Origin: Oribacterium sp. NK2B42
Lineage (GTDB): Bacteria > Bacillota > Clostridia > Lachnospirales > Lachnospiraceae
Assembly (NCBI RefSeq): GCF_000424445.1
Contig: NZ_AUJX01000003.1
Coordinates: 165,345 to 229,344, forward strand
DNA length: 64,000 nucleotides
Reading direction: 5' to 3'
Below, piece by piece: positions 41,744 through 51,716 of the stretch (positions are counted from its first letter, which is position 1; each line of letters opens with the position of its first letter). The notes beneath the pieces were generated by a model. That model was not told the origin of the DNA, ran no database searches, and saw only the letters and a list, made by a program, of their open reading frames with translations. A program made the translations under genes and the position numbers.

Positions 41744-42061
41744 ATGGCTGAAGGATGCACAAATAAGATAATAGCTCCGGCACCACTGTTTGACCATGGA
41801 AATTCCCTGTTTAATCTAGCAGGAGAAGAAAACTGGGCAGATGAGAAACTACTTAAGGAATATGCCGGTACATTGCTTCCCAGTGTATATGAAGATTATA
41901 TAGAGGAAGCAAAAAAGATAATGGACAGCAGATTAAAAGAAAAATTGAGAAAGATGTTAACATATAACCTACAAAAAGTAGGTGCATATAATTATTCATC
42001 GGATAGATTAAAACTAATCAGTAAAATGGTACAGGAAAGAGTACATGAGATTCTGAACTGA
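41744..42061 (+). pseudogene. Fragment resembling the C-terminal part of a HipA-like kinase protein
   Basis: The 105 codons begin abruptly with TNKIIAPAPLFDHGNSLF, which resembles the catalytic-end segment (the 'PLFDxGxSL' loop) of HipA-type kinase proteins. The remainder (LLPSVYEDYIEEAKKIM...) is helical. The upstream half with the N-lobe and catalytic DxxxxN loop is absent. It may be a decayed toxin gene or a small protein still expressed; the 4-bp gap from the kinase gene allows translation. The family call rests on one motif. Confidence 0.5.
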
Positions 42062-42084
42062 AAGGAGGCATAGGGCATGACCGC

Positions 42085-42184
42085 TCGAAAGCCTGCGGCT
42101 TTTTCGCTGTGTGGCTGTCGCCACATAGCCCGCTGATCCGATTAAAGCAGTCCATTGCAAGCAAGCTTGCATGTCCTGCTTTAA
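42085..42184. other. Hairpin array before hsdR
   Basis: CGAAAGCC/GGCTTTTTCG (42085-42105), TGTGGC/GCCACA (42110-42125) and TTAAAGCAG/CCTGCTTTAA (42142-42184) with a nested TTGCAAGC/GCTTGCA stem follow each other. None has a terminator T-run. The array resembles those at 37957 and 39775. Confidence 0.6.
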
Positions 42185-42215
42185 CCGTCTCCGCGGCCAT
42201 GCGTTTTTCGTAGCT

Positions 42216-45200
42216 ATGACAAATTTCGATTATTTGAAAAAGGAGCCGAAGTTTAACACATTTTCCGATGTGGCGATTGCGGCTGAGAAAATATTATATA
42301 TAGATCCTACCTCCTGCATCATCAACTGCCGCAGGGCGATGGAGTTTGCAATAAAGTGGATGTATTCGGTCGATGCTTCTCTATCTATGCCTTATCAGAA
42401 TAATCTGATAAGTCTTATGAGCACAGAGGAATTCAGAGATATCATCGATGAAGACCTCATGAAGCGTATGGATTTCATCCGTAAGATGGGTAACAATGCT
42501 GCTCATTCCGGCAAGAAGATCACAGAAGACCAGGCGATACTCTGCCTTGAGAACCTTCAGATTTTCTTTGACTTTGTGTGTTACTGCTATGCTGATGAAT
42601 ACGAAGAGCACAGCTTTGACAAGTCTTTGCTTACAAAGGGCGAAACCGAACAGGTTACAAAGGATTTCCCGGACGTTGATATTGAAAAACTTATTGCTGA
42701 GAATTCTGCTTTAAAGAAAGAACTGACATCCCGTCGTGAAGAGCAGGCCGAGACCTATGTTCCGAAGCCGCTGGATCTTTCTGAGTATAAAACACGAAAG
42801 ATTTATATTGATGCCATGCTTATGGATGCCGGTTGGAAAGAAGGTTCCGACTGGATCAATGAAGTAGAACTTCCGGGAATGCCTAATAAATCCGAAGTCG
42901 GCTATGCGGATTATGTTCTTTATGACAATACTCATAAGCCGCTTGCTGTTATAGAAGCAAAGAGAACCTGCGTTGACGTATCTAAGGGACGTCAGCAGGC
43001 AAAACTTTATGCGGATCTTTTAGAGAAACAGTATAAGAGAAGACCGTGTGTTTTTTTAACAAATGGTTTTGAAACAAGAATTATTGATGGACAGTATCCG
43101 GAGAGAAAGGTTGCCTGCATATACTCCAAGGCAGACCTTGAAAAAATGTTCAATCTCAGAAGAATGCGGACATCCCTTGATCATATAAATGTAGATAAAA
43201 AGATTGCCGGTCGCTATTATCAGGAAGCTGCAATTAAAGCTGTATGTGACAGCTTCGATAAGAAGAACCGTAGAAAAGCCCTTCTTGTCATGGCAACTGG
43301 TTCCGGTAAGACAAGAACTGTAATCGAACTGTGCCATGTACTTCTTGATGCAGGATGGATTAAGAATATCCTTTTCCTTGCGGACAGGACATCGCTTGTA
43401 ACTCAGGCAAAGAGGGCGTTTGTAAACAACTATTCATCCCTTTCGGTGACAAACCTTTGTGAAGAGAAGGATAACTATAATGCTCACTGCGTTTTCTCTA
43501 CGTATCAGACTATGATGAACTGCATTGATTCTGTAAAGGTTGAGGATCAGAAACTGTTTACCAGTGGCCATTTTGACCTTGTAATATGTGACGAGGCGCA
43601 CAGATCCATTTATAACAAATACAGAGATATCTTTACTTACTTTGATGCTCCATTGGTAGGTCTGACGGCTACACCGAAAGACGATATTGATAAGAATACT
43701 TATGAAATATTTGAATTGGAGCCCGGAGTTCCTACATACGGTTATGAGCTCGGTCAGGCTGTAACCGACGGATATCTTGTTGATTTCCTGTCTGTAGAAA
43801 CTAAGCTTAAGTTTATAGAACAGGGAATCGTTTATGCGGATCTTTCCGATGAAGATAAAGCTATTTATGAGAGCACATTTGAGATGGAAGACGGAGATGT
43901 TCCGGAAGTCATCAGTTCATCCGCGCTCAATTCATGGATATTCAATGAAGATACCATCCGTCAGGTACTGCACACTGTTATGACAGAGGGTATCAAGATA
44001 GATTATGGTCAGAAGCTTGGTAAGACGATCATTTTTGCAAAGAACCATGACCATGCGGAGAAGATTCTTGAAATCTTTAATAAGGATTACCCGCATTTGA
44101 ATGGATTTGCTCAGGTAATCGACAATAGGATCAACTATGCCCAGACTCTTATTGATGAGTTCTCTGAGCCTAATAAGCTGCCTCAGATTGCGATATCCGT
44201 CGATATGATGGATACCGGTATCGATGTACCGGAAGTGTTGAACCTTGTGTTCTTTAAGAAGGTCATGAGTTATGCAAAGTTCTGGCAGATGATTGGACGC
44301 GGTACCAGACTTTGTCCGGGACTCATTGATGGGGAAGACAAGAGTAAGTTTTACATTTTTGATTTCTGCGGTAACTTTGAGTTTTTCCGCATGAGCAAGG
44401 GAAAACCTACTGCGAATATGATCGCGCTTCAGGGAGCGATCTTTAACTTGCAGTTTGAGATTACATATAAGCTACAGGATCTGGAATATCAGGTAGACAG
44501 GCTTATAGCGTACCGTAATGCCCTGGTAGAGATGATGACCGGTAAGGTGCAGGAACTTCCGCGTGAAAATTTTGCGGTAAGGCAGCACCTGAAGTATGTT
44601 GACTTGTATTCAAATGAGGCGAATTATCAGACTCTGACGTATGAAGATACATTGATCGTACGTGAGGAACTTGCTCCGCTGATTCTCCCGAACGATGATG
44701 AGGCAAGTGCGGTACGTTTCGATGCACTTATGTATGGTATAGAACTTGCATACCTTGTGGGTAAGAAATACGGAAAAGCCCGCAGTGATTTGTTTAAGCG
44801 TGTCAGGGGTATCGCCAGCGTTGCAAACATACCGGAAATAAAGGTACAGGCAGAACTTATCGATAAGATACTTCATACGGATTATATCGATAACTGCGGC
44901 ATAAACGAGTTTGAGGAAATCAGAGAAAAGCTTCGTAATCTCATGAAGTATATTCCTCATACCAAGCTTCGTTACGATACGAACTTTGAGGATGACATCC
45001 TCGATGTTACCTGGAATGAGTCCGAGCTTGAGAACGATGATCTGAAGAATTACAAAGCAAAAGCGGAATATTATATCCGTGAACATCAGGATAATGAGGC
45101 AATCAAGAAGCTTAAGTCCAATATTCCGTTGTCTCACGACGACATAGAAGCGCTAGAAAAAGTTCTTTGGTCAGAACTTGGCACTAAGGAAGAATATGAG

Positions 45201-45506
45201 CAGGAATATGGCTCTAAGCCTTTGGGGGAGCTCGTACGTGAAATCGTCGGCCTTGATATGAATGCGGCCAAAGCAGCATTTTCAGAGTATTTGGAGGGAG
45301 CTAACCTCGATAGCCGGCAGATATACTTTGTGAACCAGATTGTGGAGTATATCGTTCTTAACGGCATGATGAAAGACTTGTCCGTTCTTCAGGAATCACC
45401 GTTTACGGATCAGGGTAGCGTAGTTGAGATATTTACAGATTTAAATGTCTGGATGGGAATCCGGAAGGTTATAGAAAGCATCAATGATAACGCGATAGCG
45501 GCATAA
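42216..45506 (+). CDS. hsdR: Type I restriction endonuclease HsdR
   Basis: The translocating and cutting subunit. Domains: a DUF4145-like N-terminus (about 20-120); a nuclease domain with the PD-ExK core in VGYADYVLYD and AVIEAKRT; helicase motifs Walker A MATGSGKTRT (about 360), DEAH as CDEAHRSIY, and motif VI in WQMIGRGTRLCPG; and a C-terminal EcoEI-type region that docks to HsdM. The 1,096 residues are complete. ATG 42216 (MTNFDYLKKEPKF) is preferred; an earlier ATG at 42171 falls in the hairpin array. The Shine-Dalgarno is poor, so expression may be low or coupled. Confidence 0.94.
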   Translation: MTNFDYLKKEPKFNTFSDVAIAAEKILYIDPTSCIINCRRAMEFAIKWMYSVDASLSMPYQNNLISLMSTEEFRDIIDEDLMKRMDFIRKMGNNAAHSGKKITEDQAILCLENLQIFFDFVCYCYADEYEEHSFDKSLLTKGETEQVTKDFPDVDIEKLIAENSALKKELTSRREEQAETYVPKPLDLSEYKTRKIYIDAMLMDAGWKEGSDWINEVELPGMPNKSEVGYADYVLYDNTHKPLAVIEAKRTCVDVSKGRQQAKLYADLLEKQYKRRPCVFLTNGFETRIIDGQYPERKVACIYSKADLEKMFNLRRMRTSLDHINVDKKIAGRYYQEAAIKAVCDSFDKKNRRKALLVMATGSGKTRTVIELCHVLLDAGWIKNILFLADRTSLVTQAKRAFVNNYSSLSVTNLCEEKDNYNAHCVFSTYQTMMNCIDSVKVEDQKLFTSGHFDLVICDEAHRSIYNKYRDIFTYFDAPLVGLTATPKDDIDKNTYEIFELEPGVPTYGYELGQAVTDGYLVDFLSVETKLKFIEQGIVYADLSDEDKAIYESTFEMEDGDVPEVISSSALNSWIFNEDTIRQVLHTVMTEGIKIDYGQKLGKTIIFAKNHDHAEKILEIFNKDYPHLNGFAQVIDNRINYAQTLIDEFSEPNKLPQIAISVDMMDTGIDVPEVLNLVFFKKVMSYAKFWQMIGRGTRLCPGLIDGEDKSKFYIFDFCGNFEFFRMSKGKPTANMIALQGAIFNLQFEITYKLQDLEYQVDRLIAYRNALVEMMTGKVQELPRENFAVRQHLKYVDLYSNEANYQTLTYEDTLIVREELAPLILPNDDEASAVRFDALMYGIELAYLVGKKYGKARSDLFKRVRGIASVANIPEIKVQAELIDKILHTDYIDNCGINEFEEIREKLRNLMKYIPHTKLRYDTNFEDDILDVTWNESELENDDLKNYKAKAEYYIREHQDNEAIKKLKSNIPLSHDDIEALEKVLWSELGTKEEYEQEYGSKPLGELVREIVGLDMNAAKAAFSEYLEGANLDSRQIYFVNQIVEYIVLNGMMKDLSVLQESPFTDQGSVVEIFTDLNVWMGIRKVIESINDNAIAA

Positions 45507-45524
45507 CGCACAAGGAAAAACTAT

Positions 45525-45989
45525 ATGATTAAGATACTATTCATCTGCCACGGCAACATCTGCAGATCGGTTTCTGCGCATTACATAATGAACTATTTAT
45601 TGCAAGAAGAACATCTCTCCGAGGAGGTGTTTGTGGATTCGGCGGCGACCTCAATGGAAGAAATAGGTAATCCTATTTATCCTCCCATGCAAAGGGCTTT
45701 GGAGGGACATCATATTCCTATCGGGAATCATCATGCCAGGAGGGTCAATAAAACCGAGTACGAGACATTTGACCTGATCATCGCCATGGATGAAGAAAAC
45801 AAATATAACCTCAACAGGCTCTTTGATAATGATCCGGATAATAAAGTCCATTATCTCATGGAGTACACGGATACTCCTGATGCCATAATTGATGACCCCT
45901 GGTATACGAGAGATTTCGAGACGGCATATCGAGAGATATCTAAGGGCTGTAGTGGCTTGCTGGAAGCCATAAATCGCAAAAATATTTAA
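45525..45989 (+). CDS. Low-molecular-weight protein tyrosine phosphatase
   Basis: The P-loop CHGNICRS sits at residues 8-15 (CX5R with flanking Ser) and the general-acid Asp in IIDDPWYT near residue 125. The 154 residues fit the LMW-PTP family, which shares its fold with arsenate reductases; here the CX5R spacing and DPW motif favour phosphatase. It begins 18 bp after hsdR and is probably co-transcribed with it. Whether it reverses a modification made in this locus is speculation. Confidence 0.92.
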   Translation: MIKILFICHGNICRSVSAHYIMNYLLQEEHLSEEVFVDSAATSMEEIGNPIYPPMQRALEGHHIPIGNHHARRVNKTEYETFDLIIAMDEENKYNLNRLFDNDPDNKVHYLMEYTDTPDAIIDDPWYTRDFETAYREISKGCSGLLEAINRKNI

Positions 45990-46133
45990 ATAAAAAACAT
46001 ATGCCGGGATGAAGTATACTGTTTAATAGCAAACACTATTCGATGAGGATGTAGTACACCATCAAAACATCCTTATACGAAATTATTCATTATCGTTTTT
46101 GACACACTTATCACATTAAAGGAGGACCGAACT

Positions 46134-46661
46134 ATGAACGAGACATTAAAGGTACTTGAGAGCAGAAGAAGCTGCAGAAAATTTAAGCCTGATATGGTTG
46201 AAAAAGAAAAGCTTGATGCCATCTTAAAAGCGGGAACCTATTCCGCAACCGGAATGGGAAAGCAGAGTCCTATAATCATTGCTGTCACCAATAAGGAACT
46301 GAGAGATGCCATCTCAGAGGAAAACAGAAAGATCGGCGGCTGGAAGGAAGACTTTGATCCGTTCTACGGAGCACCCGTTATCCTTATCGTTCTGGCTGAC
46401 AAATCTGTTCCAACATATATCTATGATGGTTCTCTCGTAATGGGAAACCTTATGAATGCGGCTGAAAGTCTCGGTGTGGCAAACATCTGGATTCACAGAG
46501 CAAAGCAGGAATTTGAATCCGATTTCGGAAAGCAGATTCTCGCAAAGCTCGGCATCGAAGGTGACTACGAAGGCATCGGCCACTGTGCTTTGGGATATGC
46601 CGCAGGTCCCGCAAATGAAGCTGCACCGAGAAAATCAAACTACATTTATCATGTCGACTGA
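46134..46661 (+). CDS. Nitroreductase-family flavoprotein
   Basis: An FMN-dependent oxidoreductase of 175 residues. The start VLESRRSCRKFKPDMVEK is the family's FMN-phosphate-binding region, and the middle (SLVMGNLMNAAESLGVANIW) and end (GHCALGYAAG) fit. Substrates of the family range from nitroaromatics to quinones; none can be assigned. AAAGGAGG precedes ATG. A GAGGATGT/ACATCC hairpin lies near 46044-46073 in the leader. Confidence 0.9.
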   Translation: MNETLKVLESRRSCRKFKPDMVEKEKLDAILKAGTYSATGMGKQSPIIIAVTNKELRDAISEENRKIGGWKEDFDPFYGAPVILIVLADKSVPTYIYDGSLVMGNLMNAAESLGVANIWIHRAKQEFESDFGKQILAKLGIEGDYEGIGHCALGYAAGPANEAAPRKSNYIYHVD

Positions 46662-46707
46662 GAAGGATAACATCCTTACCGGATGTAAGGTGTCTTAACC
46701 ATGTCTT

Positions 46708-46780
46708 TATAGCCGGTTAGATCTTAATCTGTATGTCAGAAATAAATGGCGTAAGAAACACATCTATAGATGAGTAGGAG
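46708..46780 (+). promoter_or_regulatory. Dispersed leader element, copy C
   Basis: GGTTAGATCTTAATCTGTAT, GTCAGAAATAAATGG and CACATCTATAGATGAGTAGG lie directly before the bcp ribosome binding site. ATAAATG and CATCTAT form an imperfect stem equivalent to that of copy B2. Confidence 0.5.
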
Positions 46781-46789
46781 GTTTCACAT

Positions 46790-47242
46790 ATGTTAGAAGT
46801 TGGCACAAAAGCACCGTCATTTGAACTTCCGGATCAGAACGGAGTAATGCATTCCCTTGATCAGTACAAAGGACAGAAAGTCATCCTTTACTTTTATCCC
46901 AAGGACAATACTGCGGGCTGTACAAAACAGGCCTGCGGATTTTCAGAACGATATCCTCAGATAAGAGAAAAGGGAGCAGTGGTTCTGGGTGTAAGCAAGG
47001 ATACAGTTGCCTCCCACAAAAAGTTCGAGGAGAAATATGGTCTTGCCTTTACACTTCTGGCAGACCCTGAGCGCAAGGTGATCGAAGCCTACGATGTTTG
47101 GAAAGAGAAAAAGAATTACGGAAAAGTATCCATGGGCGTAGTCCGTACAACCTACCTTATTGACGAAGAAGGTATCATCATAAAAGCCAATGACAAGGTA
47201 AAGGCCGCTGACGATCCTGAAAAGATGCTGAATGAATTATAA
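46790..47242 (+). CDS. bcp: Thioredoxin-dependent peroxiredoxin Bcp
   Basis: Reduces hydroperoxides in the cytoplasm with electrons from thioredoxin. The active-site stretch PKDNTAGCTKQACGFSE shows the peroxidatic Cys (about residue 44) and the resolving Cys five residues later, the BCP/PrxQ arrangement. The 150 residues are typical. TAGGAGG precedes ATG, behind leader element C. With the nitroreductase it forms a possible oxidative-stress pair, though the two have separate leaders. Confidence 0.94.
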   Translation: MLEVGTKAPSFELPDQNGVMHSLDQYKGQKVILYFYPKDNTAGCTKQACGFSERYPQIREKGAVVLGVSKDTVASHKKFEEKYGLAFTLLADPERKVIEAYDVWKEKKNYGKVSMGVVRTTYLIDEEGIIIKANDKVKAADDPEKMLNEL

Positions 47243-47275
47243 GCCCCAAATTTGACCATATTTAATACTGCAATT

Positions 47276-47322
47276 AACCAGAAACAAATCCCCTTCACTC
47301 CGTGATTTGTTTCTGGTTCTAA
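47276..47322 (+). terminator. Terminator after bcp
   Basis: AACCAGAAACAAATC pairs with GATTTGTTTCTGGTT, followed by CTAAAA; the T-run is weak. Confidence 0.6.
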
Positions 47323-47364
47323 AAATATCCTCAATGAGTTGTTTTATACCGAAGGAGTATTTCT

Positions 47365-48750
47365 ATGCCTATACTTGCTTCATTTATGGTGCCACATCCA
47401 CCTCTTATAATCCCTGCCGTCGGACAGGGCGGTGAGAAAAGTGTTCAGGAAACGATAGATTCTTATGAGAAAGTGGCGGATGAAATAGCCGACCTTAAAC
47501 CTGAAACCATCATCATCACAAGCCCCCACAGCATCATGTATTCGGATTACTTTCATATTTCTCCGGGAAAGGGCGCCAGAGGAAATTTTTCAAGATTCAG
47601 AGCACCTGAAGTCACATTTGATGAACTCTATGATGAGGAACTTCGTGACAGGATCTGCGCTTTGGCCAAAACAGAGAATTTTCCGGCAGGAACCCTAGGC
47701 GAAAAGAACCCGATACTCGATCACGGAACCATGGTTCCTCTATGGTTTATTAGAAACAAATACAAAGACGGTAAAATCATTCGCATAGGTCTTTCGGGAC
47801 TTGGACTCCCTGAACATTATCACCTGGGAGAAATAATCCAAATGGCAGTTAATGACTGTAACCGGCGGGTTGTGTTCGTGGCTAGCGGTGACTTGTCCCA
47901 TAAATTACAGGCCCACGGTCCCTACGGTTTTGCCTCTGAAGGTCCTGTTTATGACGAGAGGATAATGGACGTTGCAAAAAGAGCCGCTTTTCAGGAAATG
48001 TTCGACTTCGATGAGGACTTTTGTGAAAGAGCAGCAGAGTGCGGCCACCGTTCCTTTGTCATCATGGCAGGAGCCTGGGATGGGATAAATGTAAAATCCA
48101 GAGTCTACTCTCATCAGGACATCACCGGAGTAGGTTACGGGATTGTTTCTTTTTATCCGACAGGTCCGGATGATTCCAGACATTTTCGTGAAAAGTACCT
48201 GAATATGATCAAAGATGAATTAAGTAAAAAAGCTGAACATTCCGATGAGTACGTACGTCTCGCAAGGGCTTCTCTCGAGAGCTACATACTGAACCATCGA
48301 AAACTGGAGCTTCCCAATGATCTTCCGGCTGAAATGCTTGAGAAAAGAGCCGGAGCATTTGTTTCCATCCATAAGGACGGTCGTCTGCGGGGATGTATCG
48401 GAACCATACTTCCAACAACATCATCTGTTGCCGAGGAAATCATCCGGAACGCCATCAGTGCCTCCACCCGGGATCCCAGATTCAATCCCATTACGCCGGA
48501 TGAACTACCATATCTTGATATCAATGTTGACGTCCTCGGTGACCCCGAAGATATTTCCGGTCCTGAAGAGCTTGACGTAAAAAGATATGGTGTCATAGTA
48601 AGCTGCGGAAACAGAAGGGGCCTGCTTCTTCCTGATCTTGACGGAGTGGATACTGTTGAACAGCAGATCTCCATCGCGAGACAGAAGGGTGGGATAGACA
48701 TTGATGAACCTGTGAAGCTTCAGAGATTCGAAGTTGTAAGGCATATTTGA
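47365..48750 (+). CDS. Memo-AMMECR1 fusion (AmmeMemoRadiSam proteins B and A)
   Basis: Residues 1-265 form a Memo domain, related to extradiol dioxygenases (HGTMVPLWFI, ASGDLSHKL, ECGHRSFVIMAGAW). Residues 285-460 form an AMMECR1 domain with its hallmark LRGCIGTI. In many bacteria these two co-occur with a radical SAM protein as the AmmeMemoRadiSam set, whose product is unknown. Here they are fused and no radical SAM gene is adjacent. The start follows GAAGGAG. Confidence 0.9.
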   Translation: MPILASFMVPHPPLIIPAVGQGGEKSVQETIDSYEKVADEIADLKPETIIITSPHSIMYSDYFHISPGKGARGNFSRFRAPEVTFDELYDEELRDRICALAKTENFPAGTLGEKNPILDHGTMVPLWFIRNKYKDGKIIRIGLSGLGLPEHYHLGEIIQMAVNDCNRRVVFVASGDLSHKLQAHGPYGFASEGPVYDERIMDVAKRAAFQEMFDFDEDFCERAAECGHRSFVIMAGAWDGINVKSRVYSHQDITGVGYGIVSFYPTGPDDSRHFREKYLNMIKDELSKKAEHSDEYVRLARASLESYILNHRKLELPNDLPAEMLEKRAGAFVSIHKDGRLRGCIGTILPTTSSVAEEIIRNAISASTRDPRFNPITPDELPYLDINVDVLGDPEDISGPEELDVKRYGVIVSCGNRRGLLLPDLDGVDTVEQQISIARQKGGIDIDEPVKLQRFEVVRHI

Positions 48751-48895
48751 ATGTTTCCGGTGCCGGGGATAGTTTTATCAGATATAAACCTGTTTCCCGG
48801 CTCAATTTATCCTGAAAAATGAATGATTTATATTAATAAAAAAGCTGTCGACTAAAGTTTCAGATTATAAATATCGATAACAAGGAGAAAATCCG

Positions 48896-49702
48896 ATGAC
48901 CGCACAGGTAGCTACAGTTACAACACAGCATTTCTCAATGGACTATTGTAAATTCGGCCAAGGAGCCGAAAATCTCGTGGTGATTCCGGGTCTCAGTGCC
49001 CAGAGTGTCATGCCTATGGCTGAGCTTATGGCCAATGCCTACAAACTGCTGTCTGATGATTATACAATTTATGTATTTGACAGAAAAAAAGGAACTCTAA
49101 ATATACCTTATACTATTAAAAATATGGCAGAAGACACTGTAGAAGCCATAAAAGAACTTGGTCTTTCCAATGTCTGCATCTTTGGCGCATCCCAGGGCGG
49201 AATGATCGCAATGGAGATAGCCCTGGGACATCCCGGACTGGTTAAGAAGCTTTTACTCGGATCCACCTCTTCCCATATAAGCGAAGAAGGCTTCTCTGTC
49301 TTTGACAACTGGATAAGACTTGCAAAGGAAAGAAACGGGGAAGGGTTATATATGAATTTCGGAGAAAAGGTTTATCCGGAAGATGTTTTTGAAACAATCA
49401 AAACAGGGTTTATACAGATTTCAAAAACCGTAACAGAGGAAGATTTTTCCCGCTTTATCGTTCTCGCTGAAAGCCTTAGGAATTTTAACATCACAGAAGA
49501 GCTTCCTAAGATTACCTGCCCGACACTGGTTATAGGCTCGAAGACCGATAATGTTTTGGGCGGACAAGCTTCTGAAATCATTGCCGCACATCTCACCGGC
49601 AGCCCGGATTGCGAGCTTTATATGTATGACGGATACGGTCACGCAGCATATGACTGTGCACCCGACTACACTGAGAGGTTACTGAAGTTCTTAAAGAAAT
49701 AA
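48896..49702 (+). CDS. Alpha/beta-fold hydrolase
   Basis: A cytoplasmic 268-residue hydrolase. The nucleophile elbow is FGASQGGMIAM (Ser about residue 102); the acid is probably in LVIGSKTDNVLG and the His in GYGHAAYD. The pattern is that of small ester or carbon-carbon hydrolases of the MhpC/BioH type; substrate unknown. AAGGAG precedes ATG. Confidence 0.88.
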   Translation: MTAQVATVTTQHFSMDYCKFGQGAENLVVIPGLSAQSVMPMAELMANAYKLLSDDYTIYVFDRKKGTLNIPYTIKNMAEDTVEAIKELGLSNVCIFGASQGGMIAMEIALGHPGLVKKLLLGSTSSHISEEGFSVFDNWIRLAKERNGEGLYMNFGEKVYPEDVFETIKTGFIQISKTVTEEDFSRFIVLAESLRNFNITEELPKITCPTLVIGSKTDNVLGGQASEIIAAHLTGSPDCELYMYDGYGHAAYDCAPDYTERLLKFLKK

Positions 49703-49783
49703 AAACTATACTTTAGCATTAACATCGTTTTACAAAACAGGACGATGCTGATGCTTATTGTATTACAGAAATAGGAGAGTTTG

Positions 49784-51709
49784 ATGATTAACTGGATAAG
49801 TGACTTTAACTACGACTTTGCCATAGCAACGATTCCTATCCAGATAATACTTCTTGTGTTTTATGGAGTACGAAGGAATCTTCCCGTAGGCCAGAGCTTT
49901 TGCTTCTGGCTTGTTATGGTTGCCAATCTGGTGATGACTTCGGCCGATATCATTTCCTGTGAGATGAATGAGATCTGGACAGAATTTCCTCTGTGGGTCA
50001 TGTATGCCATCAATCATGCATATTTTCTCGGATTCATCGTACGAGGCTGGGCACTTTTTGCCTATACTGCAGAAACCTCACATTTCCTCAAGAACAACTC
50101 TCTGTATAAGGTCATTGCCTCCATCCCGGCCATGGTAGCGATCTTCCTGATTTTTTCAACCCCCTGGACCTCGGCTATCTATACCATTGCGGCAGATGGT
50201 TATCATAACTGTTCTCTCTACGGCATTATCTATTTTGATACTTATTTTTACATCATATTATCGATCCTTATAGTTTTGTTTAAATGGAAGACTTTGTCAC
50301 CCAGAGTCAAGGGCGGACTTCTTTCCTTTAATCTGCTTCTGCTTTTCGGTATCATCATCAGAAAGCAGTTCTACCATATGCTGGTAACCAGTTATTTCAG
50401 CATTCTTTCCATACTCATCATTTTCCTCACCACGGAAAATCCCGATCTATACCGGGACAGCAGGACGAAGCTTCTAAACAAAGAAGCTCTGGACATGATA
50501 GGCTTCGATTACTGGGAGAGAAACATTTCCTATAGTCTTTTGGTCATGATCGTTCATAACTATGAAACATCCAAGTCTGTTTACGGTATCAGCCAGGTGA
50601 ACGAAAGTCTAAAGAGAATGGCAGATTGGGTAATGAAGAATTACCCGGGTTATAATTGTTTTTATACCAGAAACGGAACCTTTATCATTCTTATGAAGGG
50701 ACAGCTGCCTGCAGAGCCGGAAGCAATAATGAAAAACTGGAAAGAAAAGTATGAAGCTTTCCAAAATAGCTGTGATACTCCGGTAACCATGAAGATATCC
50801 GCAATGATGCTGCCTGCATATCTGGCAAACAACAATGATCTAACCATGGGTGATCTGGCAAGATACTCCAGGATCAATGCCTATTCAGAAAATCGCCGCG
50901 GAAACTATGTTTTCTCCGATGCCATGATTGAAGGCGTTAAGAAACAGAAGTCCCTGGAAAAAGCCGTTAAAGATGCCATCGCAACAAACCGATTTGAAGT
51001 TTACTTTCAGCCCATCTATTCTGTTAAAGAAGGGATAATAGAAGGGGCAGAGGCATTGGCACGATTAAATGATCCGAGCCTGGGCTTCATATCACCTCTT
51101 GATTTTATTTCAATAGCAGAAAAGAACGGAGATATCATCGAAATAGGACGGCAGATCTTTGAAAAGGTTTGTATCTTCCTTGAAAACACCGACACCAAAA
51201 AATTAGGGATTAAATATATCAATGTAAATCTTTCACCCATACAGTGCATGAGCCACAGTCTTTCAGAGGAGCTTTCGGATATAGCCAAAAAACATGGTTT
51301 ATCCATGAACATGTTTGATTTTGAAATAACCGAGTCTCTGATAGAAGATTACGAAATGATCCAGATGCAGATAGCAGGACTTCGTTCCATGGGTGCAGAG
51401 CTGTCTCTTGATGATTTCGGAACAGGTGCATCGAATCTGACAAGCCTTATGAATCTTCCGATCCACGTTGTAAAGATTGATCTGACCTTCACAAGATCCT
51501 TCTTCGCCGGAAAAGCTGAATTCCTGCCGGATCTTATAAAACTTTTCCAGCGCTCCAACATGGCAATAGTTGTTGAGGGTATCGAAACAGAAGAGATGAA
51601 AAACAAGATGGCAGAGCTTGGCTGCGACTATGAGCAGGGTTACTACTTCTCGAAGCCGCTGCCGCCGGAAGAATTCATTGAATACATGAAAAATCAGCTT
51701 CAACAATAA
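49784..51709 (+). CDS. Membrane c-di-GMP phosphodiesterase (degenerate GGDEF plus EAL)
   Basis: About six or seven membrane helices (residues 10-225) form an unknown sensor. A GGDEF-like domain follows whose active loop reads RNGTFI, so it is catalytically dead. The EAL domain keeps the key residues: AEALARL, NLSPIQCM, EITESLI, LDDFGTGASNL, VKIDLTF and EGIETEE. It should hydrolyse c-di-GMP to pGpG. ATG 49784 is preferred to the TTG just before it, with AGGAG upstream. Confidence 0.88.
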   Translation: MINWISDFNYDFAIATIPIQIILLVFYGVRRNLPVGQSFCFWLVMVANLVMTSADIISCEMNEIWTEFPLWVMYAINHAYFLGFIVRGWALFAYTAETSHFLKNNSLYKVIASIPAMVAIFLIFSTPWTSAIYTIAADGYHNCSLYGIIYFDTYFYIILSILIVLFKWKTLSPRVKGGLLSFNLLLLFGIIIRKQFYHMLVTSYFSILSILIIFLTTENPDLYRDSRTKLLNKEALDMIGFDYWERNISYSLLVMIVHNYETSKSVYGISQVNESLKRMADWVMKNYPGYNCFYTRNGTFIILMKGQLPAEPEAIMKNWKEKYEAFQNSCDTPVTMKISAMMLPAYLANNNDLTMGDLARYSRINAYSENRRGNYVFSDAMIEGVKKQKSLEKAVKDAIATNRFEVYFQPIYSVKEGIIEGAEALARLNDPSLGFISPLDFISIAEKNGDIIEIGRQIFEKVCIFLENTDTKKLGIKYINVNLSPIQCMSHSLSEELSDIAKKHGLSMNMFDFEITESLIEDYEMIQMQIAGLRSMGAELSLDDFGTGASNLTSLMNLPIHVVKIDLTFTRSFFAGKAEFLPDLIKLFQRSNMAIVVEGIETEEMKNKMAELGCDYEQGYYFSKPLPPEEFIEYMKNQLQQ

Positions 51710-51716
51710 ACAAACC

